NCBI GenBank assembly: GCA_021778935.1
Contig: JAJYBQ010000091.1
Coordinates: 1-8,669, forward strand
DNA length: 8,669 nucleotides
Direction of reading: 5' to 3'
Source: Pseudomonadota bacterium
Lineage (GTDB): Bacteria; Pseudomonadota; Gammaproteobacteria; Burkholderiales; Burkholderiaceae
Shown here: positions 5,274 to 8,669 of the stretch, in pieces
Numbering within the stretch: position 1 is the stretch's first letter
Layout of the letters: each line of letters opens with the position of its first letter
The notes under the pieces: model-generated
The model's database searches: none
The model's input: the letters and a program-made list of their open reading frames with translations, nothing else
What the model was told of the DNA's origin: nothing
Position numbers and translations under genes: made by a program

Positions 5274-7379
5274 TCACTGGCGCGCCCGCGCTCCCCAGCG
5301 GTGCTGCAGGAGGGAAAGGATCGCGGCACACGCTTCGTCGGCATCCGAATCCGTCAAGGAACGGCGAGTATCTTGCAGAATCACCCGAAACGCAAGACTT
5401 TTTTCCTTGATTAACAATGCGTTATCGCTCGTCGCCGACTGCTTGCGGACAAATACGTCAAAGAGGTCCACGGAACGAACCGCGGACAGCGCCGATCCAT
5501 CCTGTTGCGCGCCGGCGCGCAAATCGTCGAGGATCCGCCCTGCGGGAACCGCGGCGTCGACCAACACGGCGATGTCCCGCACCAGCGCGGGAAACCGCGG
5601 CGCCTCCCGCGCCGCCGGAACGCCGATGTCGAGTACCGGTGCGACCGCGATTTCGAAGAGGATGGGTGCCGCGGGCAACTCGAATGCCTCACACAGGCGC
5701 GGGTGTAGTTCCCCGATCCAGCCGAGCGGCCGATCGTCCAGCGTGATCCGCGCGCTGCGGCCGGGGTGGAGGGCGGGATGTCGTTCGGCGACGAATTTGG
5801 CGTCGCGCGGCAGCAAGAGCCGCTCCAGGTCGCCCTTGACGTCGAACAGGTCGACCGGCCTGGGCGCAACGCCCCACTGCTCGGGTTCGGCCGGGCCGTA
5901 CGCCAGCGCCGCGAGGCGCTGCTCCTGGAACACCCCGGGGACGGCCTGCGGCGCGATGGCGGAATCGTCGGGCTTCGGCGCGCGGGTGAACACCGCACCC
6001 AGTTCGAACGTCCGCACATGCGTCGCCTGCCGGTTGAGGTTGTAGCGCAGGTTGCCGATCAGTCCGCCCAGAAGATGACTGCGCATCACCGCATGATGCT
6101 GTGCGATCGGGTTGCGCAGCCGCACGGTACCGGCCGAATCGGCGCCGAAATCCGCCTCCCAGGATTCGGGAACGAAACTGAAGTTCACCAGTTCCTGGTA
6201 TCCCGCCCGGGCCAGATCACGGCGCAGCGCGTGCGCGTACCGCCGCCCCTCGGGGCGCACCCGCATCTGGGCGCGGGTGCGTGGCGGCTCCGCCGGGATG
6301 TTGTCGTATCCGTAGATGCGCGCCACTTCTTCGATCAGGTCGACCTCGATCTGCAGATCGAAGCGGTAGCTGGGCGGCGTGACGCGGAAGACGTTGCCCT
6401 CACGGCGCCACGGGAAGCCGAGACGATCGAAACAGCGTTCGACCTGGATCGAGCTCAGCGCCACCCCGAGGATGCGCCGCAGGCGCTCCAGGCGCATGGA
6501 TACCGGATTGCGCTCGGGCAGTTCGGTGACGTGGTCGGCCACCGGTCCGAACCGCGTCTCGGCAGTGCCGCAGATCTCGACGGCGAGTTGTGTCAGCCGC
6601 TCCAGCGCGGCGACGGTGCGCTGGAAGTCGACGCCGCGCTCGAAGCGGTGCGCTGCTTCGGTCGTGAAGTTCAAGCGGCGCGCGCGCCCCTGGATCGCGT
6701 CCGGCCGCCAGAACGCCGCCTCGAGCACCACATCCGTCGTCTCGAGCGTGACGGAGGTCGCCGCGCCGCCCATGATTCCGGCGATCGCCTGCGCCCCCGC
6801 GCCATCGGCCACCACGCCAAAACGTTCGTCCAGCGTGACCGTCTGGTCATTGAGCAGCGCGATCGTCTCGCCCGGCCGCGCCCAGCGCACCTGCAGGCCG
6901 CCCTGCAGCCTTGCGAGATCGAAGACATGCGTCGGCTGGCCGGTCTCGAACATGACGTAATTGGAAATGTCGACCAAGGCCGACACCGGCCGCTGTCCGG
7001 ACTGTTCCAGGCGCCGCTTCATCCATTCGGGCGTCTCCGCGCGGGCATTGAGTCCCCGCAGCACCCGCCCCGCAAACCGGCCGCAGAGATCCGGCGCATC
7101 GATCCGCACCGACAAGGATTGCGGGTCGTTGTCCGGGTGGGGTGCCCATTCGGGTGCGCGGAACGGCAGTCCGCGCACGGCCGCCAATTCCCGCGCCACG
7201 CCGACCGCGCTCAAGCAGTCACCGCGATTGGGGGTCGCCTTGACCTCGATCGTCGCGCCATCGGCGGAAATCGACTCGACCTCGAGGCCACCCATGGTGA
7301 GCGCGTCCGCCAGCACCGCAACATCCGTTCCGGCGGCGGCAGGCACGAACTCCAACAGCCATTCGACGGCAATCTTCAT
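5274..7379 (-). CDS. pheT: Phenylalanyl-tRNA synthetase beta subunit, lacking the N-terminal tRNA-binding domain
   Basis: A 701-aa protein; E. coli PheT is 795 aa. With PheS it forms the tetramer that charges tRNA-Phe. The start is the ATG at 7379 ([12 protein letters not shown]), with GAGGG overlapping the pheS stop about 10 nt upstream; an upstream frame start at 7451 would lie inside pheS. Domains seen: the first half of B1 (1-37), then directly its second half (about 43-75, [16 protein letters not shown]); B3/B4 with the editing region (about 90-285, including [19 protein letters not shown] and AGIMGG); B5 (about 292-365); the catalytic-like core (about 380-585, with NFSFVPESW and RTFELGAVF); and the C-terminal ferredoxin-fold anticodon-binding domain (about 594-697). 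The OB-fold tRNA-binding B2 domain that normally interrupts B1 (about residues 39-148 in E. coli) is absent. The frame is continuous, so this is not a frameshift. It is the only copy in the window and its operon setting is normal. Confidence 0.95.
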   Translation of the reverse strand: MKIAVEWLLEFVPAAAGTDVAVLADALTMGGLEVESISADGATIEVKATPNRGDCLSAVGVARELAAVRGLPFRAPEWAPHPDNDPQSLSVRIDAPDLCGRFAGRVLRGLNARAETPEWMKRRLEQSGQRPVSALVDISNYVMFETGQPTHVFDLARLQGGLQVRWARPGETIALLNDQTVTLDERFGVVADGAGAQAIAGIMGGAATSVTLETTDVVLEAAFWRPDAIQGRARRLNFTTEAAHRFERGVDFQRTVAALERLTQLAVEICGTAETRFGPVADHVTELPERNPVSMRLERLRRILGVALSSIQVERCFDRLGFPWRREGNVFRVTPPSYRFDLQIEVDLIEEVARIYGYDNIPAEPPRTRAQMRVRPEGRRYAHALRRDLARAGYQELVNFSFVPESWEADFGADSAGTVRLRNPIAQHHAVMRSHLLGGLIGNLRYNLNRQATHVRTFELGAVFTRAPKPDDSAIAPQAVPGVFQEQRLAALAYGPAEPEQWGVAPRPVDLFDVKGDLERLLLPRDAKFVAERHPALHPGRSARITLDDRPLGWIGELHPRLCEAFELPAAPILFEIAVAPVLDIGVPAAREAPRFPALVRDIAVLVDAAVPAGRILDDLRAGAQQDGSALSAVRSVDLFDVFVRKQSATSDNALLIKEKSLAFRVILQDTRRSLTDSDADEACAAILSLLQHRWGARARQ

Positions 7380-7392
7380 CGGCAGTGGACCC

Positions 7393-8412
7393 TCAGCGCG
7401 AAAAGGTTTCGAGAAACCGCAGATCGCCCTCGAAAAAGAGGCGCAGATCATCGACGCCGTAACGCAGCATCGTCAGTCGTTCCAGGCCGGACCCGAAGGC
7501 GAAGCCGATGTACCGCTCGGGATCGAGACCGAAGTTCTGCAGGACCTTGGGGTGCACCTGCCCGGCTCCCGAGATCTCCAGCCAGCGGCCTTTGCGCGCC
7601 CCGCTGGTGAACATCATGTCGATCTCGGCCGATGGTTCGGTGAACGGGAAATACGATGGCCGAAACCGCACGACGAGATCGTCGGTCTCGAAGAACCGCC
7701 GCAGAAAGTCGGTGTACACCCCTTTGAGGTCGGCAAAGCTCACGTCCTCGTCGATCCACAAGCCCTCGACCTGATGAAACATGGGCGAATGCGTTGCATC
7801 GCTGTCGACGCGGTAGGTCCGCCCCGGCGCGATCACCCGCAGCGGCGGCGGCGTGCACCGGGCGTAGCGGACCTGGATCGGCGACGTGTGCGTACGCAGC
7901 AACAGCGGCTTGCCGTCGGCATCCTCGACATCGACATAGAACGTATCCTGCATCGACCGCGCCGGGTGGTTGTCGGGGTTGTTGAGCGCCGTGAAATTGA
8001 ACCAGTCGGTCTCGATTTCCGGACCCTCGGCGACATCGAACCCGATCGAAGAGAAGATCTCCTCGACCCGCATCCAGGTACGCAGGACGGGATGGATCCC
8101 GCCGGGATTGCGGCGTCGCCCCGGCAGGCTGACATCGACCGCCTCGGCCGACAGCCGTGCCTGCATCGCTTCTTGCGCCAGCCGGGCTCGGTGCTCGGCG
8201 AGCAGGCCTTCGATCGCGGCCTTGGCGGCGTTGATCTGCGCGCCCTCCGCCCGACGTTGTTCCGGATCGAGGCCCCCCAGGCGCTTGAGCCGTTCGGTGA
8301 GACGGCCGCTCTTGCCGAGAAAGCGCGCCTTCTCGTTTTCGAGCACGGCCGGCTGCGCCGCCGCGGCAAATGCCCGACGCGCTTCGTCGATCAGCTGTTC
8401 CAGCGAGTCCAA
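7393..8412 (-). CDS. pheS: Phenylalanyl-tRNA synthetase alpha subunit
   Basis: A 339-aa catalytic subunit of normal length that activates phenylalanine with ATP and transfers it to tRNA-Phe. Residues about 1-90 form the N-terminal coiled-coil tRNA-binding arm. The class II aminoacyl-tRNA synthetase core follows, with [20 protein letters not shown] (107-126), motif 2 around [20 protein letters not shown] (197-216), the conserved [12 protein letters not shown] (252-263), and motif 3 [14 protein letters not shown] (306-319). The start is TTG at 8412: AAGGAA lies about 5-6 nt upstream and the first codons match the family N-terminus, whereas the nearest upstream ATG is out of frame. Only 13 nt separate it from pheT, giving stoichiometric co-expression. 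No phenylalanine-rich leader peptide like enteric pheM is seen in the upstream gap. Confidence 0.97.
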   Translation of the reverse strand: MDSLEQLIDEARRAFAAAAQPAVLENEKARFLGKSGRLTERLKRLGGLDPEQRRAEGAQINAAKAAIEGLLAEHRARLAQEAMQARLSAEAVDVSLPGRRRNPGGIHPVLRTWMRVEEIFSSIGFDVAEGPEIETDWFNFTALNNPDNHPARSMQDTFYVDVEDADGKPLLLRTHTSPIQVRYARCTPPPLRVIAPGRTYRVDSDATHSPMFHQVEGLWIDEDVSFADLKGVYTDFLRRFFETDDLVVRFRPSYFPFTEPSAEIDMMFTSGARKGRWLEISGAGQVHPKVLQNFGLDPERYIGFAFGSGLERLTMLRYGVDDLRLFFEGDLRFLETFSR

Positions 8413-8453
8413 GCGGGTTCCTTCATGCGCTGCCGCGCAGCGTTCCGGGAACC

Positions 8454-8560
8454 GACCCCTCTCCCCTCCAGGAATCGGGGCAGGGTGGGAAGGAACGGGT
8501 TCCGGTGGTCTTTTTCTCGTACCTTCACCCCCGCCCTCTCCCGTAAGCGGGAGAGGGCGC
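8454..8560. repeat. REP-like palindromic element between rplT and pheS
   Basis: The core is a perfect 11-bp stem, GCCCTCTCCCG (8533-8543) with CGGGAGAGGGC (8548-8558), around loop TAAG. The type CCCTCTCCCGC...GCGGGAGAGGG is a familiar dispersed intergenic palindrome in GC-rich proteobacteria. A related, degenerate pyrimidine/purine stretch (CCCCTCTCCCCTCC...GGGGCAGGGTGGG) lies at about 8458-8491 and may be a second arm. No T-run follows the core on the minus strand. It may protect or end the rplT mRNA while letting some transcription reach pheS. Confidence 0.6.
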
Positions 8561-8566
8561 CGGGTT

Positions 8567-8669
8567 TCACGCGGCCAGGGTGGACTTGACCCGCTCGACG
8601 ATCGCCGCGAACGACGGCTTGTCCAGCACCGCCATGTCGGCCAGCACCTTGCGGTCGAGGTCGATCTGC
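8567..8669 (-). CDS. rplT: Ribosomal protein L20, C-terminal part
   Basis: Only the last 33 residues and the stop lie in the window; the 5' part is beyond the right edge. The sequence [20 protein letters not shown] followed by [13 protein letters not shown] matches the conserved L20 C-terminus. L20 is a large-subunit protein that binds 23S rRNA early in assembly and, in some bacteria, represses its own operon. Its position 154 bp upstream of pheS agrees with the widespread infC-rpmI-rplT-pheST order. Confidence 0.93.
   Translation of the reverse strand, partial: QIDLDRKVLADMAVLDKPSFAAIVERVKSTLAA

Noticed and set aside
8377..8426. Eleven-codon ORF (ATG AAG GAA...) overlapping the pheS start, as a possible leader peptide
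   Set aside because: It contains no Phe codons, and its AAGGAA doubles as the pheS Shine-Dalgarno; coincidence is more likely.
5766..8589. Long plus-strand open frames of 614 and 542 codons over pheT and pheS
   Set aside because: Classic antisense shadows of high-GC genes; the minus strand encodes unmistakable PheT and PheS.

Overview
The window looks like chromosomal DNA of a GC-rich betaproteobacterium. The strongest evidence is the minus-strand order rplT-pheS-pheT-ihfA-merR-tRNA-Pro, which is characteristic of Burkholderiales and related orders. A secreted lipoprotein carrying a 'YTIGGTVSGL...' type domain, common in that group, fits the same picture. The genus cannot be named from sequence alone.

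Right half (about 4328-8669, minus strand): the translation and nucleoid operon. The C-terminus of ribosomal protein L20 enters at the right edge. A short gap with a REP-like hairpin follows, then pheS (TTG start), pheT, ihfA and a MerR-family regulator, with 13, 25 and 15 nt between genes. A tRNA-Pro(GGG) gene with encoded CCA lies 15 nt past merR. A perfect 16-bp stem with A/T flanks closes the unit. PheS and PheT form phenylalanyl-tRNA synthetase, and IHF-alpha is one half of a DNA-bending heterodimer. The notable feature is PheT: at 701 aa it lacks the whole N-terminal OB-fold tRNA-binding (EMAP-like, B2) domain, with a clean in-frame join, while the later domains appear present.

Middle (about 2914-4327): a eukaryotic-type class I fructose-bisphosphate aldolase on the minus strand, convergent with the luxR gene to its left. 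About 280 bp without a supported gene lies between the aldolase start and the operon terminator.

Left part (1-2913): accessory-looking. An orphan LuxR-type regulator (plus strand, GTG start) is divergent from two minus-strand genes. One encodes a 78-aa Gly-rich signal-peptide protein that looks like a lipoprotein stub with no lipobox Cys. The other encodes a longer, clear lipoprotein that runs off the left edge. The 379-bp divergent intergenic region is unusually structured. It has two tandem stem-loops, a perfect 9-bp stem, 21-bp-phased CGGGATTTCG repeats ending just upstream of a plausible luxR promoter, and a 19-bp near-identity to the 3' part of pheT.

No mobile element, CRISPR array, rRNA or phage gene was recognised. 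I do not see a clear new multi-gene system. The best leads are the domain-deleted PheT and the phased-repeat regulatory region next to the LuxR/lipoprotein genes.
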